A stretch of 64,000 nt of DNA from Sporosarcina luteola (GTDB lineage: Bacteria; Bacillota; Bacilli; Bacillales_A; Planococcaceae). Location: positions 1,984,001 to 2,048,000 of the forward strand of contig NZ_JAMBNV010000001.1 in NCBI RefSeq assembly GCF_023715245.1. The letters are read 5' to 3'. Of the stretch, positions 35,736 through 46,792 are shown in pieces. Positions within the stretch are counted from its first letter, which is position 1, and each line of letters starts with the position of its first letter. A program made the translations under genes and the position numbers. The notes under the pieces are model-generated. The model ran no database searches. It saw only the letters and a program-made list of their open reading frames with translations, and was not told where the DNA came from.

Positions 35736-35772
35736 AAAGAGGGTGGATGCATAGTTATGCATCCGCCCCCTT
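35734..35772. terminator. Bidirectional terminator between yktB and yktA
   Basis: GGGTGGATGCAT (35741-35752) pairs with ATGCATCCGCCC (35757-35768), loop AGTT. T run on the minus strand; CCTTT on the plus strand. Confidence 0.85.
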
Positions 35773-36045
35773 TCATTTACCGGTTAAGGAATCACCGTCA
35801 CGGCCTTCTTTTGCCTTTTTGACAATACGGTAACTGTTAAAGCCGCTCGCTTCTTCGAACTCCTTGAAGATCGTCTTTTCTTCCGCCATGGAAGGGACGA
35901 CTTTCTTGAACGCCTTATAGGCATCCATGAATTCTCCTCTCGCTATTTGCGTTTCGTGCGCTTTCTCCACTGCTTGAAAAAACGCGACTACGTCAATGAT
36001 TTCTTCAGTCGTCCAATGGTGACTGAGAGGATAATTATAATCCAT
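35773..36045 (-). CDS. yktA: UPF0223 family protein YktA
   Basis: A 90-residue helical protein matching UPF0223 (YktA): MDYNYPLSHHWTTEEIIDVV, then a helix with VEKAHE and the C-terminal YRIVKKAKEG. Function unknown. The ATG at 36045 is chosen because AAAGGTG lies about nine bases upstream; the longer frame uses a GTG within that site. It lies 18 bases downstream of the nitronate monooxygenase-like gene and may share its transcript. Confidence 0.9.
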   Translation of the reverse strand: MDYNYPLSHHWTTEEIIDVVAFFQAVEKAHETQIARGEFMDAYKAFKKVVPSMAEEKTIFKEFEEASGFNSYRIVKKAKEGRDGDSLTGK

Positions 36046-36063
36046 TTTATTCTTCACCTTTCC

Positions 36064-37020
36064 TTATGCCCATTTACTTCTAATACCTTGAGCCTGCTCA
36101 ACCATGCGGCCGATTAATTCTGCTACAGCAGGAATATCATCAATCATGCCGGCAACCTGCCCGGCCCATCCGAAACCGCTTTGCTCATCTCCGTTGTGGA
36201 TGAATCGACGATTGGCGCCACCGCTAATATAATCCTTCAGTTTATCATAATCAGCATTTTCAGCTTCCATACGTAAAATCTTTTCCGTCCAACTTCCCGC
36301 GAGCGCTCTTGCAGGAGCTCCAAGTGAACGTTTAATGACGACGGTACCCGTTTCCTCTGTTTGAAGTAGGGCTTGTTTATACTCGATTGAAGCATGGACA
36401 CATTCTTTTGTCGCTATGAAACGTGTACCCATTTCAATCCCTTCCGCGCCTAATGCATGCGCGGCCATCCAGCCCCTTCCGTCTCCGATACCTCCAGAAG
36501 CGATGACTGGGATCTTCACTGCATCTACCACTTGGGGAACTAACACCATGGTCCCAATATCTTCACGGCCTAAATGGCCGCCTCCTTCATGTCCAACAAC
36601 CATTACAGCGTCCGCACCTAGCGATTCAGCCTTGACCGCTTGTCTTTTGGCAGCGACCAATACAAGCTTCTTCACATCAGCACCGCCGACATAGTCAAAG
36701 AAAGGCGACGGATTTCCGCCTGTTACCGAAAGAACCTTTACCTTCTCATCCAAAGCGACGTCCAGCATGTGCTCATATGGACGTCCATGCTGACCAATTG
36801 CAAAATTGACTCCGAATGGTTTAGCCGTCATCTCCCTGAGCTTCCTGATTTCTGCACGCAGCGCTTCCGGTGAATCCAAGCTCATTGCTGTTATTTGACC
36901 AAGTCCTCCCGCTTCAGAAACCGCTGCAGCCAACTCCGCATAGGCAAGATAGGCCAATCCCCCTTGAATGATCGGATATTTAATCCCCAGCAAATCTGTG
37001 ACTCTCGTATTCCATTCCAC
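36064..37020 (-). CDS. Nitronate monooxygenase / FabK-like flavoprotein
   Basis: A 318-residue TIM-barrel FMN protein. Visible motifs: LGIKYPIIQGGLAY (about 11-24), FGVNFAIG, the active-site His region GHEGGGHLGRED (about 143-154), ASGGIGDGRGWMAAHALGAEGIEMGTRF (cited in part, phosphate-binding loops). Family members oxidise alkyl nitronates or act as NADPH:quinone or enoyl-ACP reductases; the sequence alone does not decide. GTG start with GGGGAG upstream. Its neighbours give no pathway hint. Confidence 0.83.
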   Translation of the reverse strand: MEWNTRVTDLLGIKYPIIQGGLAYLAYAELAAAVSEAGGLGQITAMSLDSPEALRAEIRKLREMTAKPFGVNFAIGQHGRPYEHMLDVALDEKVKVLSVTGGNPSPFFDYVGGADVKKLVLVAAKRQAVKAESLGADAVMVVGHEGGGHLGREDIGTMVLVPQVVDAVKIPVIASGGIGDGRGWMAAHALGAEGIEMGTRFIATKECVHASIEYKQALLQTEETGTVVIKRSLGAPARALAGSWTEKILRMEAENADYDKLKDYISGGANRRFIHNGDEQSGFGWAGQVAGMIDDIPAVAELIGRMVEQAQGIRSKWA

Positions 37021-37036
37021 AATGCTCTCCCCTTAC

Positions 37037-37891
37037 TTATCCCCGTTGTTCATCATCCAATCCCTTAATGAGTTTCGGATCTACAAATTCATATCCTTTG
37101 TCCCTTAAACCGTTTACGATTTCTTCCAATGCATCAGCAGTCCAATCCCTATCATGCATCAACAAGTTGGAGCCGTTACGGAGAAGTTCCGTATTCACCA
37201 TAATATCCGCAATTCTTTCCTTCGTCATATACTCTTTCTCGAAATCGTAGCCATATGACCAGTTCATTACTTGCATCCCTTCATTTAAAGCAAAAGCCTT
37301 GCTGAAGTCAGTATTCGCGCCGAACGGAGCTCGGAAAAACCGCGGGCGTTCACCGGTAATTTCTTCTACTAGGTCATTGACAGAAATGATCTCTTCCCGT
37401 TGTTCTTCCTCAGACAACGTTTTCAAATTCGCATGTGTCTGCGTATGATTCCCAATCGTGAATCCCATATCATGAATTTCTTTTAGGATCGCTTTCTTTT
37501 CATCCGTTGCAATAAAGTGGCCATTGACAAAGAAGATGGCGGGAGCGTCTAGTTTTTTTAATGTTTTCGCCATGTCCAGCGCCCTTTTGTCAGGTGCATC
37601 ATCGATTGTCAGGAGTACAACTTTCGGATTCGCATCTCCGATAGGCTGAATGGAGAATGTTTTCGGATTCAGTTCGTATTGTGGAATTTGCTCAACCGGT
37701 TCATCTTGCCCTTGTGATTCGCCATCTACATCTATTTTCTGTTGTTCTTCATCTGATTCGAACTGTTCTGCATTCTCCTCCACTAGAGCTGATTGTTCAT
37801 CATTATCCTTGTTTTCCTTTGTTGCTTCTTCGTTGCACGCTGCCAATAACAACATGGAGAGAAGCGATATGTATAGCAAGCCTTTCTTCAT
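37037..37891 (-). CDS. Polysaccharide deacetylase lipoprotein (NodB/CE4 family)
   Basis: A 284-residue lipoprotein. Signal with lipobox LLLAACNEE (acylated Cys about 19), an acidic low-complexity linker (about 20-70), then a NodB domain. Motif 1 reads LLTIDDAPD (consensus TFDDGP), motif 2 GNHTQTHANL gives the two metal histidines, motif 3 RFFRAPFGAN. It probably deacetylates peptidoglycan or another wall polymer at the outer membrane face. Gly in motif 1 is replaced by Ala. AGGAGAGG precedes the ATG. It is 16 bases upstream of the flavoprotein gene on the same strand. Confidence 0.9.
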   Translation of the reverse strand: MKKGLLYISLLSMLLLAACNEEATKENKDNDEQSALVEENAEQFESDEEQQKIDVDGESQGQDEPVEQIPQYELNPKTFSIQPIGDANPKVVLLTIDDAPDKRALDMAKTLKKLDAPAIFFVNGHFIATDEKKAILKEIHDMGFTIGNHTQTHANLKTLSEEEQREEIISVNDLVEEITGERPRFFRAPFGANTDFSKAFALNEGMQVMNWSYGYDFEKEYMTKERIADIMVNTELLRNGSNLLMHDRDWTADALEEIVNGLRDKGYEFVDPKLIKGLDDEQRG

Positions 37892-37986
37892 CGTATCCTC
37901 TCCTATCCCTAAGTATCCAAGTGATTGTTTTCATCCTATCACGATTTGGAAGACGCCTTCAAACGAAGTGATGTAGCAAGAATGGG

Positions 37987-38022
37987 AAAAGCGTCTGAAA
38001 GGCTTATCATACCTTCAGACGC
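37987..38022 (-). terminator. Terminator of the pdhABCD operon
   Basis: GCGTCTGAAAGG pairs with CCTTCAGACGC, followed on the minus strand by TTTTCC. Placed 18 bases after the pdhD stop. Confidence 0.84.
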
Positions 38023-38039
38023 TATCATTCTATCTATAC

Positions 38040-39452
38040 TTATTTAGTGATCATATGAATCGGTTTTCCAAGTGCTACTTCAGCAGCTTCCATGGAAATC
38101 TCACCGAGTGTCGGGTGTGCGTGGATAGTCATTGCAATGTCTTCCAACGTCATTCCAGCCTCGATTGCAAGACCAAGCTCCGCGATCATGTCGGATGCAT
38201 TTTCACCGACGATTTGCGCGCCTAGTAGAAGACCGTCTTCTTTGCGTGATACAAGTTTAACGAATCCATCAGTTGCGTTAAGCGCAAGCGCCCGGCCATT
38301 TGCAGCAAACGGGAATTTGCCCGCAACAACTTCATAACCTTCTTCTTTTGCTTGTTGTTCATTCAAACCGACTGTAGCAAGCTCAGGGTCTGTGAAGCAG
38401 ACAGCAGGGATTGCCATATAGTCGATCTCGGATTTCTCGCCAGAAATTGCTTCCGCGGCAACTTTCGCTTCATAAGAAGCTTTATGCGCAAGTTGTGCTC
38501 CGGAGACGATATCACCGATTGCATAGATGTTTGGAATGCTAGTACGGCATTGTTTATCAACATCAATCAGTCCGCGTTCAAGGAATTTGACGCCCATTTC
38601 TTCAAGACCGATTTCATCAGTGTTTGGACGGCGACCGACAGTTACAAGAACAAAGTCCGCTTCGACTTTTTTCTCTTCACCTTTTGCTTCGTACGTAACA
38701 ACAACGCCTGTGTCAGATTCTTCAACACCTTTAGCAGATGCCTTCACAACGATTTCTACGCCTTTTTTCTTTAGGCCTTTTTTAACGATTTGCGTCATTT
38801 GTTTTTCGAAGCCGGCAAGGATGTCATCGGCCCCTTCGATAATCGTCACTTTGGAACCGAGGTTTGCATAGGCTGAACCAAGTTCCGTACCGATATAACC
38901 GCCACCAATGACAACAAGATGCCCAGGAACTTCTTCCAGATTGAGTGCACCCGTGGAATTGATTACACGTTTCGAATACTTGAATGAAGGAATTTCAACC
39001 GGACGTGAACCAGTCGCGATAATCGCATTTTTAAACTTATACGTCTGTGATGATGTCTCATCCATCACTTTTGCCGTGTTCGCATCAACGAAGTACGCTT
39101 CGCCTTTGACGATATCCACTTTGTTCCCTTTTAGCAATCCTTCAACGCCGCCTGTCAATTTCTTGACGACGCCGTCTTTGAATGCTTGCGCTTTTGAGAA
39201 GTCAAGCTTTACATCGGTCGCTGTAATTCCCATATCATCGGAATCTTTTGCGGATGCGTAACGATGCCCTACTGAAATAAGGGCTTTCGAAGGAATGCAA
39301 CCTACGTTGAGACAAACTCCGCCGAGATTTCCTTTCTCGACGATTGTAACTTTCTGTCCTAACTGAGCTGCGCGGATTGCCGCAACATATCCTCCGGGGC
39401 CGGATCCTACAACAAGTGTATCCACTTCGATTGGAAAGTCTCCTACTACCAT
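38040..39452 (-). CDS. pdhD: Dihydrolipoyl dehydrogenase (E3) of pyruvate dehydrogenase
   Basis: A 470-residue FAD enzyme that reoxidises dihydrolipoamide with NAD+. FAD loop [17 protein letters not shown] (about 16-32), redox-active disulfide [16 protein letters not shown] loop [13 protein letters not shown], and the C-terminal active-site HAHPTLGE with catalytic His. It serves pyruvate dehydrogenase and probably also 2-oxoglutarate dehydrogenase. GGAGGCG precedes the ATG. It follows pdhC by four bases and is the last gene of the operon. Confidence 0.98.
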   Translation of the reverse strand: MVVGDFPIEVDTLVVGSGPGGYVAAIRAAQLGQKVTIVEKGNLGGVCLNVGCIPSKALISVGHRYASAKDSDDMGITATDVKLDFSKAQAFKDGVVKKLTGGVEGLLKGNKVDIVKGEAYFVDANTAKVMDETSSQTYKFKNAIIATGSRPVEIPSFKYSKRVINSTGALNLEEVPGHLVVIGGGYIGTELGSAYANLGSKVTIIEGADDILAGFEKQMTQIVKKGLKKKGVEIVVKASAKGVEESDTGVVVTYEAKGEEKKVEADFVLVTVGRRPNTDEIGLEEMGVKFLERGLIDVDKQCRTSIPNIYAIGDIVSGAQLAHKASYEAKVAAEAISGEKSEIDYMAIPAVCFTDPELATVGLNEQQAKEEGYEVVAGKFPFAANGRALALNATDGFVKLVSRKEDGLLLGAQIVGENASDMIAELGLAIEAGMTLEDIAMTIHAHPTLGEISMEAAEVALGKPIHMITK

Positions 39453-39456
39453 ATGC

Positions 39457-40806
39457 TTACGCCTCCATTAATAAAAGTTCTGGATTACCGAGCAATTTCT
39501 TAATGTGGTTCAGAGCCTGCTGTCCTGTAACACCATCAATCACCCGATGATCGAATACCAAAGATAATGCTAACATAGGTGCGGCAACAATTTCACCATT
39601 TTTTACTATCGGCTTTTCAGAAATGCGCCCGATTCCGAGAATTGCAACTTCCGGATGGTTGATGATCGGCGTGAACCATTGTCCACCTGCCGAGCCGATG
39701 TTTGTGATCGAACAAGATGCGCCCTTCATTTCAGCGGGACTTAATTTGCCATCCCGTGCTTTTTCAGCGAGTTGGCTGATCTCCTCTGAGATCGCAAAAA
39801 CTGATTTGCGATCTGCGTGCTTGATGACCGGAACAAGCAATCCACGGTCCGTATCTGCGGCAATACCGATATTATAGTAATGCTTTTGGACGATTTCCTC
39901 TTTTTCATCATCGAGAGATGTGTTCAATTGAGGGAATTCACGCAATGTAGATACGAGTGCCTTCACAACATATGGAAGGTATGTGAGCTTAATATCTTTT
40001 TCAGCAGCGATTTCCTTGAATTTCTTGCGATGCGCAACAAGTTCCGTCACATCGATCTCATCCAACAGCGTCACATGAGGTGCCGTATGCTTGGAATTGA
40101 CCATCGCCTTGGCAATTGCCTTCCGGATTCCAGACATTTTTTCACGTGTTTCAGGGAAGTCGCCTTCCAATGCGATAGGCGCTACAGGTTTCGCTTCTTT
40201 TTCTTTCGTTTGCTCGACTACGGCTGATTGAGCCTCTTCGGCAACTTGAGAAGCCTTCTGTTGACCGCCGTTTAAGAATGCTTCAATGTCCTCTTTCAAG
40301 ACACGGCCATTTTTACCTGTCCCTTGCACTTGACGGATATCAACTTCCTGTTCACGAGCGAACTTACGGACAGATGGCATGGCAATAACACGACGTGAGG
40401 GCACATCGCCTGTTTGCCCTTTTGCTGCAGGTGCAGCAGCTTGTTTCAGTTCAGGCTGATCCTTCTGCTGTTCTTCTTTGTCGATTTCTTGCCCTGCCTC
40501 AGCTGTTGCCTGGACTTGGGCTTCAGTCTCTTCTGTGCCTTCTTCCGCTGCGCTATGGCTTTCATATCCGGGAGCGTCAAAACGGATTAAGACGTCACCA
40601 ACGACAGCGACTTTACCTTCTCCGACAAGAATATCTTCTACTGTACCCGTTACAGGGGATGGTATTTCTACAACTGCTTTATCGTTCTGGATTTCAAGAA
40701 GCGTGTCATCTTCATTGATTTTATCGCCTTTCGCGACAAACCATTTTACGACTTCACCCTCGTGTATTCCTTCCCCGATATCAGGTAAACGGAATTCATA
40801 TGCCAC
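39457..40806 (-). CDS. pdhC: Dihydrolipoamide acetyltransferase (E2) of pyruvate dehydrogenase
   Basis: About 449 residues. One N-terminal lipoyl domain (1-80) with the lipoylation motif [12 protein letters not shown], a flexible Ala/Gln/Glu-rich linker, a peripheral subunit-binding domain ([30 protein letters not shown], cited in part), a second linker and the catalytic core ending with [10 protein letters not shown], which has the catalytic His and Asp. It forms the complex core. The GTG at 40806 is chosen because AAAGGG lies eight bases upstream and the protein then begins [13 protein letters not shown] as in homologues. Confidence 0.97.
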   Translation of the reverse strand: MAYEFRLPDIGEGIHEGEVVKWFVAKGDKINEDDTLLEIQNDKAVVEIPSPVTGTVEDILVGEGKVAVVGDVLIRFDAPGYESHSAAEEGTEETEAQVQATAEAGQEIDKEEQQKDQPELKQAAAPAAKGQTGDVPSRRVIAMPSVRKFAREQEVDIRQVQGTGKNGRVLKEDIEAFLNGGQQKASQVAEEAQSAVVEQTKEKEAKPVAPIALEGDFPETREKMSGIRKAIAKAMVNSKHTAPHVTLLDEIDVTELVAHRKKFKEIAAEKDIKLTYLPYVVKALVSTLREFPQLNTSLDDEKEEIVQKHYYNIGIAADTDRGLLVPVIKHADRKSVFAISEEISQLAEKARDGKLSPAEMKGASCSITNIGSAGGQWFTPIINHPEVAILGIGRISEKPIVKNGEIVAAPMLALSLVFDHRVIDGVTGQQALNHIKKLLGNPELLLMEA

Positions 40807-40845
40807 AAGATTCACCCTTTCTTAGTATCAGAGCCAAACTCCGAA

Positions 40846-41823
40846 TCAGAATGTCAATACTTTCTTAGCTGTTTCAATAATATCTTTCGCGTCCGGCAAC
40901 CAAGCGTTCTCACCTTGAGCAAAAGGATAGACCGTATCAGGTGCTGTTACACGCAAAACTGGTGCTTCCAGGCTCAAGATTGCACGTTCCGTAATTTCAG
41001 AAACAACATTCGCTGCAATTCCTGCTTGTTTTTGTGCCTCTTGGACAACGATCGCGCGGTTTGTCTTTTCAACAGAAGCGATGATCGTTTCGATGTCCAA
41101 TGGCTGAATCGTACGCAAGTCGACCACTTCTACGGAATAGCCTTCTTTTTCAAGCGCTTCCGCAGCTTTCAGGCTTTCATGGACCATTGCGCCGTACGTA
41201 ATAATTGAAAGGTCCGTACCTTCGCGCTTCACATCTGCTTTTCCTAACGGAATCGTGTATTCTTCTTCAGGAACTTCCTGCCTGAATGAACGGTAAAGCT
41301 TCATATGCTCTAGGAACACGACCGGGTTCTCATCGCGGATTGCAGAGATCAAAAGACCTTTTGCATCATAGGGCGTTGATGGGATGACTACTGTCAGACC
41401 TGGTTGGGATGCAACGATCCCTTCAAGGCTATCAGCATGCATTTCAGGAGTTGCAACGCCGCCGCCAAATGGGGAACGGATTGTTACAGGCGCGTTGTAT
41501 CTTCCGCCAGTACGGAAAGATTGACGAGCCAATTGGCCGCTGACAGAGTCAATCACTTCAAAGAGGAATCCGAAAAACTGGATTTCCATGACCGGACGGA
41601 AGCCAGTTAGTGTCAACCCAACCGCGAGTCCGCCAATCCCTGATTCAGCAAGCGGCGTGTCAAATACACGCTCCTCACCAAATTCTTTTTGCAACCCTTC
41701 AGTTGCGCGGAAAACACCGCCGTTCACCCCAACGTCTTCACCGAAGACGAGGACGTTTTCATCATTTTTAAGCTCCGAACGCATTGCATCGGTAATCGCT
41801 TGAATCATCGTCATTTGTGCCAT
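40846..41823 (-). CDS. pdhB: Pyruvate dehydrogenase E1 beta subunit
   Basis: A 325-residue transketolase-like subunit that, with PdhA, decarboxylates pyruvate on thiamine diphosphate. Starts [19 protein letters not shown]; the segment [19 protein letters not shown] (about 25-43) carries the ThDP-activating glutamate, and SPFGGG is conserved. It lies three bases downstream of pdhA. GAAGGAG lies about 12 bases upstream of the ATG. Confidence 0.98.
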   Translation of the reverse strand: MAQMTMIQAITDAMRSELKNDENVLVFGEDVGVNGGVFRATEGLQKEFGEERVFDTPLAESGIGGLAVGLTLTGFRPVMEIQFFGFLFEVIDSVSGQLARQSFRTGGRYNAPVTIRSPFGGGVATPEMHADSLEGIVASQPGLTVVIPSTPYDAKGLLISAIRDENPVVFLEHMKLYRSFRQEVPEEEYTIPLGKADVKREGTDLSIITYGAMVHESLKAAEALEKEGYSVEVVDLRTIQPLDIETIIASVEKTNRAIVVQEAQKQAGIAANVVSEITERAILSLEAPVLRVTAPDTVYPFAQGENAWLPDAKDIIETAKKVLTF

Positions 41824-41826
41824 CGG

Positions 41827-43011
<1,185 letters not shown>

Positions 43012-43013
43012 TC

Positions 43014-43042
43014 AGTATACTTAAAGAGGACTAGTAGGTCAA
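43014..43042 (-). promoter_or_regulatory. Sigma-A promoter of pdhABCD
   Basis: On the minus strand TTGACC (43042-43037), a 17-base spacer and TATACT (43019-43014), about 70 bases before the pdhA ATG. Confidence 0.8.
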
Positions 43043-43167
43043 TCACTGTTGTTCTTAGCGTTACGGAAAGATTGCGTATTCCGAATTATAGCAATTACCA
43101 ATACTGTACTACTACAATATATCATCTGTATTATAATAGATTAACGAAAAAGATTAACGAAAAGAAA

Positions 43168-43193
43168 AAGTGGAGTCGCAATGCCTCCACTTT
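43168..43193 (-). terminator. Terminator of ykyA
   Basis: AAGTGGAG pairs with CTCCACTT around nine bases, followed on the minus strand by TTTTTCTTTTC. Confidence 0.83.
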
Positions 43194-43204
43194 ACCCATT
43201 TCCT

Positions 43205-43846
43205 TTATTCTTCTTGTTCTAAACTTGAAAACACATCTTCTTTTAGTGAATTAACTTCTTTCGTCGCTTCATTGAACTCAGCTATTGCGGTTTGAACGAT
43301 ACCATTTTGTCCGTTCACTTCTTCCACCTTCTGTTTCAAGTCTTCCAGTTTAACATCTTCAGAAGATAGCATTCCGTAAAATTCTCTTTGAATGGAAGCA
43401 AGCTTTCTATACTCTTCGATAAAAGTGGAATGAAGAGCATATCGCTTCAACGCTGCTTCTTTCAATTCCAAAATTTGACCCCTCTCGGAATCGGATGCAT
43501 TCTCTGCAATTGTGTCAAGTTCACCGACAAATTCTTCTGCTTTTTTTATAGCAATTTCCTCTTTATCTAAATGGGTAAGTCTCTCATCTAACAGTTTGTC
43601 CAATTCATCGATTTTGGAACGCAGTTTGTCTACGTCTTCTTTCGTCAACTCCATCGTTTCGGTAAAAGTCTTCTGTTCAGTTTTTTCTAGTTCGGTTAAT
43701 TTACTCTGCGTGTCACGATATTCAGTTTCAGACTCATTCATTTTCGTCAAAGCTTCAGAAAGTTGCTTTTCCGTCGACTGCCCGATACTGCAGCCGGATA
43801 ATGCTAATATGCCCATAGCAACTAAGCTTACAAGTTTTTTATTCAT
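43205..43846 (-). CDS. ykyA: YkyA family lipoprotein (putative cell-wall binding)
   Basis: A 213-residue lipoprotein. Signal MNKKLVSLVAMGILALSGCS has a lipobox with Cys about 19. The mature part is almost entirely coiled coil, rich in Glu and Lys, which is the YkyA pattern (PF10368). Proposed as wall-associated; exact role unknown. The ATG at 43846 follows TTGGAGGAAATTC. It lies between pdhA and def, as in B. subtilis, on its own promoter (43899-43871). Confidence 0.9.
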   Translation of the reverse strand: MNKKLVSLVAMGILALSGCSIGQSTEKQLSEALTKMNESETEYRDTQSKLTELEKTEQKTFTETMELTKEDVDKLRSKIDELDKLLDERLTHLDKEEIAIKKAEEFVGELDTIAENASDSERGQILELKEAALKRYALHSTFIEEYRKLASIQREFYGMLSSEDVKLEDLKQKVEEVNGQNGIVQTAIAEFNEATKEVNSLKEDVFSSLEQEE

Positions 43847-43870
43847 TGAATTTCCTCCAATCTGAGTTTC

Positions 43871-43899
43871 ACTATAACTGTATCCATAAAGCTTTTCAA
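43871..43899 (-). promoter_or_regulatory. Sigma-A promoter of ykyA
   Basis: On the minus strand TTGAAA (43899-43894), a 17-base spacer and TATAGT (43876-43871), about 25 bases before the ykyA ATG. Confidence 0.75.
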
Positions 43900-43982
43900 G
43901 CTTGCACAAAAACCTTTACCCTATTTTCCCCGTTGGCTTATAATAGGTGTACAGCATGGTTTATTGAAAGGAAGAATACGTA

Positions 43983-44540
43983 ATGATTTTAATGGAAGAT
44001 ATTATTCGCGAAGGCCATCCGGCACTCCGTAAAGTAGCCGAGGAAGTGACATTCCCTTTGGCGGCGGATGAAAAAAAGCTTTGTAATGATTTACTCGAAT
44101 ATGTGATAAATAGTCAAGATGATGAAATTTGTGAACGATATGGCCTGCGTCCAGGCATTGGCCTTGCAGCTCCGCAAGTGAATGCCTCAAAAAGGATCTT
44201 CGCTTTGCATATTGAAGAGGATGGAAAGAAACCGCTCAGTATAGTCGCTGTCAATCCTAAAATCGTCAGCCATTCAGTAGAAAGAACTTATTTGACATCT
44301 GGTGAAGGCTGTCTTTCTGTGGACCGTGATGTAGCCGGTTTCGTTCCTAGGTATGCGAGGATAACTGTGAAAGCATTCGATCCGGAAGGCAAGGAATTCA
44401 AAATGAGGCTTAAAGGACTTCCCTCCATTGCCTTCCAACACGAACTGGATCATTTGAATGGCGTCATGTTCTACGATCATATCGATCCTTCGGCCCCATT
44501 CAGAGTAATCCCGGACGCCACTCCTTTTGAAAGGGAATAA
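43983..44540 (+). CDS. def: Peptide deformylase (DefB/YkrB type)
   Basis: A 185-residue metalloenzyme removing the N-formyl group of nascent proteins. The three family motifs are intact: GIGLAAPQ (about 59-66), EGCLSVD (about 109-115) and QHELDHLNG (about 152-160), giving the Cys and two His metal ligands and the catalytic Glu. The length and insertions fit the type II Gram-positive form. AAAGGAAG precedes the ATG; a TATAAT at 43939-43944 marks the likely promoter. It lies next to ykyA and pdh, as in B. subtilis. Confidence 0.97.
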   Translation: MILMEDIIREGHPALRKVAEEVTFPLAADEKKLCNDLLEYVINSQDDEICERYGLRPGIGLAAPQVNASKRIFALHIEEDGKKPLSIVAVNPKIVSHSVERTYLTSGEGCLSVDRDVAGFVPRYARITVKAFDPEGKEFKMRLKGLPSIAFQHELDHLNGVMFYDHIDPSAPFRVIPDATPFERE

Positions 44541-44548
44541 TTCAAAAC

Positions 44549-44577
44549 TTGACAGAAATTTCGAACTCCTGTATAAT
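44549..44577 (+). promoter_or_regulatory. Perfect sigma-A promoter of the micro-ORF
   Basis: TTGACA (44549-44554), exactly 17 bases, TATAAT (44572-44577). Begins nine bases after the def stop. The predicted start point near 44584 lies on the AAGGAG ribosome binding site, so the leader is only about 10-16 bases. Confidence 0.88.
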
Positions 44578-44599
44578 GACCTTAAGGAGTGATATGCCC

Positions 44600-44671
44600 A
44601 TGTACAAGCGCCTCAAACGTAAATGGTTAAAACGGCTCAATGGCATACTCGGCAAAAAGACGATCGCATAG
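44600..44671 (+). CDS. Unannotated 23-residue strongly basic micro-protein
   Basis: The ORF encodes MYKRLKRKWLKRLNGILG followed by KKTIA. Nine of 23 residues are Lys or Arg and none are acidic; Leu, Trp and Ile recur at helical spacing, so an amphipathic helix is plausible. AAGGAGTG lies about ten bases upstream; an in-frame ATG at 44594 would add Met-Pro but is only four bases from the site. It is enclosed by a perfect sigma-A promoter and a strong terminator as its own 125-base transcript between def and rpoY. I recognise no family. It could be a membrane-active or nucleic-acid-binding peptide, or the RNA itself could be the product. Confidence 0.6.
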   Translation: MYKRLKRKWLKRLNGILGKKTIA

Positions 44672-44677
44672 ACATAC

Positions 44678-44708
44678 GCCCGCCAACCCAATTGGCGGGC
44701 TTTTCTTT
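44678..44708 (+). terminator. Terminator of the micro-ORF unit
   Basis: GCCCGCCAA (44678-44686) pairs perfectly with TTGGCGGGC (44692-44700), loop CCCAA, then TTTTCTTT. Confidence 0.93.
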
Positions 44709-44833
44709 ACATATGATTTGCTGTTACATATTAGATGAAGAAGGTCGAAGAAGGTCATCATAGTTTATTTTAAACAACTGACATGCTAAGATGAAGAGAA
44801 AGATTCAAACGAACGTAAAAAGGAGAGTTTATC

Positions 44834-45043
44834 ATGATTTACAAAGTCTATTATCAAGAAAAAGCAACACAAGTACCAATTCGTGAAAACACAAAACAAC
44901 TGTATATTGAAGCCGATTCTGAAAGATCCGTCCGCGAAAAGTTAAAGAACCGGGATTACAATATTGAACTGATTCAGCTACTGGAAGGCCAACATCTCAA
45001 ATATGAGCAATCATCCCCTCATTTTGAGCTAGAGCAGGTCTGA
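44834..45043 (+). CDS. rpoY: RNA polymerase epsilon subunit RpoY (YkzG)
   Basis: A 69-residue acidic protein of the DUF1447 family, the small epsilon subunit of Firmicutes RNA polymerase. [20 protein letters not shown] and [18 protein letters not shown] are the family pattern. AAGGAGAG precedes the ATG. It ends five bases before rnjA, the conserved rpoY-rnjA pair. A possible weak promoter (TTTATT, 17 bases, TAAGAT) ends near 44782. A tandem GAAGAAGGTC pair lies at about 44732-44751, of no known role. Confidence 0.94.
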   Translation: MIYKVYYQEKATQVPIRENTKQLYIEADSERSVREKLKNRDYNIELIQLLEGQHLKYEQSSPHFELEQV

Positions 45044-45048
45044 GAATT

Positions 45049-46716
45049 ATGAAACTAATAAAGAATAATGAAACTGCCGTTTTCGCCCTTGGCGGACTTG
45101 GAGAAATCGGCAAAAACACATATTGTGTGCAATTTCAGGACGAACTCATCCTCATCGATGCAGGCATCAAATTTCCTGAGGACGATTTACTTGGAATCGA
45201 CTACGTAATTCCGGACTATACTTATTTGGAACGGAATATCGAAAAAATTAAAGGTCTTTTCATTACGCACGGTCACGAAGACCATATCGGTGGGATTCCC
45301 TATTTGCTGCGCAAAATCAACATTCCCGTCTACGGCAGTAAATTGGCTCTAGGACTACTCCGTAACAAGCTTGAGGAACACGGCCTTCTCAGAACGACGA
45401 AGATGATTGAGTTCAAGGAAGATGACGTATTCAAATTCAGGAAGACATCCGTCTCCTTCTTCAGGACAACCCATAGTATTCCGGACGCATTCGGAGTCGT
45501 CGTCAAAACACCTTCAGGCAACATCGTCCATACAGGTGATTTTAAATTCGACTTCACACCTGTCGGGGAACCTGCAAACCTTGCAAAAATGGCGAAGTTC
45601 GGAAGCGATGGTGTTCTCTGTCTCCTATCCGACAGTACGAATGCCGAAGTGCCAAACTTCACGATGTCAGAAAGGAAGGTCGGCGATAGCTTGAATGAAA
45701 TCTTCCGGAAAGTTGACGGAAGAATCATCTTTGCAACTTTCGCCTCCAATATTCACCGACTGCAGCAAGTAATTGAAGCAGCTGAACGTTATGGCAGGAA
45801 AATCGCCGTATTCGGCCGAAGCATGGACAATGCAATCACAATCGGACGGGAACTCGGGTATATCAATGCACCAAAAGAATTATTCGTTGACACCCAGTCG
45901 CTTAATCGGCTTCCTGCCAGCGAAGTGATGATCCTTTGTACAGGGAGCCAAGGAGAACCAATGGCTGCACTATCCCGTATTGCAAACGGAACACACCGTC
46001 AAGTGCAGATCCAACCAGGCGATACGGTCATCTTTTCGTCCTCGCCGATTCCTGGTAATACGTTGAGTGTCAATAAAACGATTAATGCTTTGTTCCGTGC
46101 GGGCGCAGAAGTCATTCACGGCGCACTGAATAACATCCATACATCGGGCCACGGCTCACAAGAAGAGCAGAAACTGATGCTCCGCTTGATCAAACCAAAA
46201 TATTTCATGCCGATCCACGGAGAATACCGCATGTTGAAGATGCATAAAGAACTTGCCGTCGGTTGCGACGTCGAACCGGACAACGTCTTCATCATGAGCA
46301 ACGGTGATGTGCTCGCATTGACGGAAGATACAGCACGAATTGCCGGGAAAGTCCCTTCAGGAGACGTGTACATCGACGGCAGCGGCATCGGTGATATCGG
46401 AAGCGTCGTATTGCGAGACCGTAAAATCCTGTCGGAAGACGGCTTGGTTATCGTTGTAGCGACTGTCGACAAAAAGCGAAACAAAGTCGTTTCGGGACCT
46501 GATATCATTTCACGCGGATTTGTGTATATGAGAGAATCCGGAATGATGATCAGCGAAGCGCAACATCTCCTTTCAAAGGAATTGAACAAGAAACTCGCAA
46601 ACTCTTCTGCAGAGTCAGGTTCATTGAAAAGCGATATCATTGATATACTATCACCTTACTTATATGATCAGACAAAACGCAGACCGATGGTTCTCCCGGT
46701 TGTCATGGAAGTGTGA
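45049..46716 (+). CDS. rnjA: Ribonuclease J1
   Basis: A 555-residue metallo-beta-lactamase/beta-CASP ribonuclease with 5'-3' exonuclease and endonuclease activity in mRNA decay and rRNA maturation. The metal motif [15 protein letters not shown] is at about 73-87, followed by [11 protein letters not shown], the beta-CASP part with [14 protein letters not shown], and [10 protein letters not shown] and PIHGEYRM. The length equals B. subtilis RnjA. It begins five bases after rpoY with no strong site of its own, suggesting coupling, and ends at a perfect hairpin. Confidence 0.97.
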   Translation: MKLIKNNETAVFALGGLGEIGKNTYCVQFQDELILIDAGIKFPEDDLLGIDYVIPDYTYLERNIEKIKGLFITHGHEDHIGGIPYLLRKINIPVYGSKLALGLLRNKLEEHGLLRTTKMIEFKEDDVFKFRKTSVSFFRTTHSIPDAFGVVVKTPSGNIVHTGDFKFDFTPVGEPANLAKMAKFGSDGVLCLLSDSTNAEVPNFTMSERKVGDSLNEIFRKVDGRIIFATFASNIHRLQQVIEAAERYGRKIAVFGRSMDNAITIGRELGYINAPKELFVDTQSLNRLPASEVMILCTGSQGEPMAALSRIANGTHRQVQIQPGDTVIFSSSPIPGNTLSVNKTINALFRAGAEVIHGALNNIHTSGHGSQEEQKLMLRLIKPKYFMPIHGEYRMLKMHKELAVGCDVEPDNVFIMSNGDVLALTEDTARIAGKVPSGDVYIDGSGIGDIGSVVLRDRKILSEDGLVIVVATVDKKRNKVVSGPDIISRGFVYMRESGMMISEAQHLLSKELNKKLANSSAESGSLKSDIIDILSPYLYDQTKRRPMVLPVVMEV

Positions 46717-46727
46717 TAATGTAATTA

Positions 46728-46763
46728 AATGCCCTTATGTCTCAACACGACATAAGGGCATTT
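46728..46763 (+). terminator. Terminator of rpoY-rnjA
   Basis: AAATGCCCTTATGTC pairs with GACATAAGGGCATTT around a seven-base loop. Confidence 0.85.
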
Positions 46764-46792
46764 ATTATTTGTGTTTATACTTTATTAGGATT

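Noticed and set aside
44732-44751. Tandem GAAGAAGGTC pair upstream of rpoY
   Set aside because: Two short adjacent copies in AT-rich leader DNA; could be chance, and no binding site pattern is known to me.
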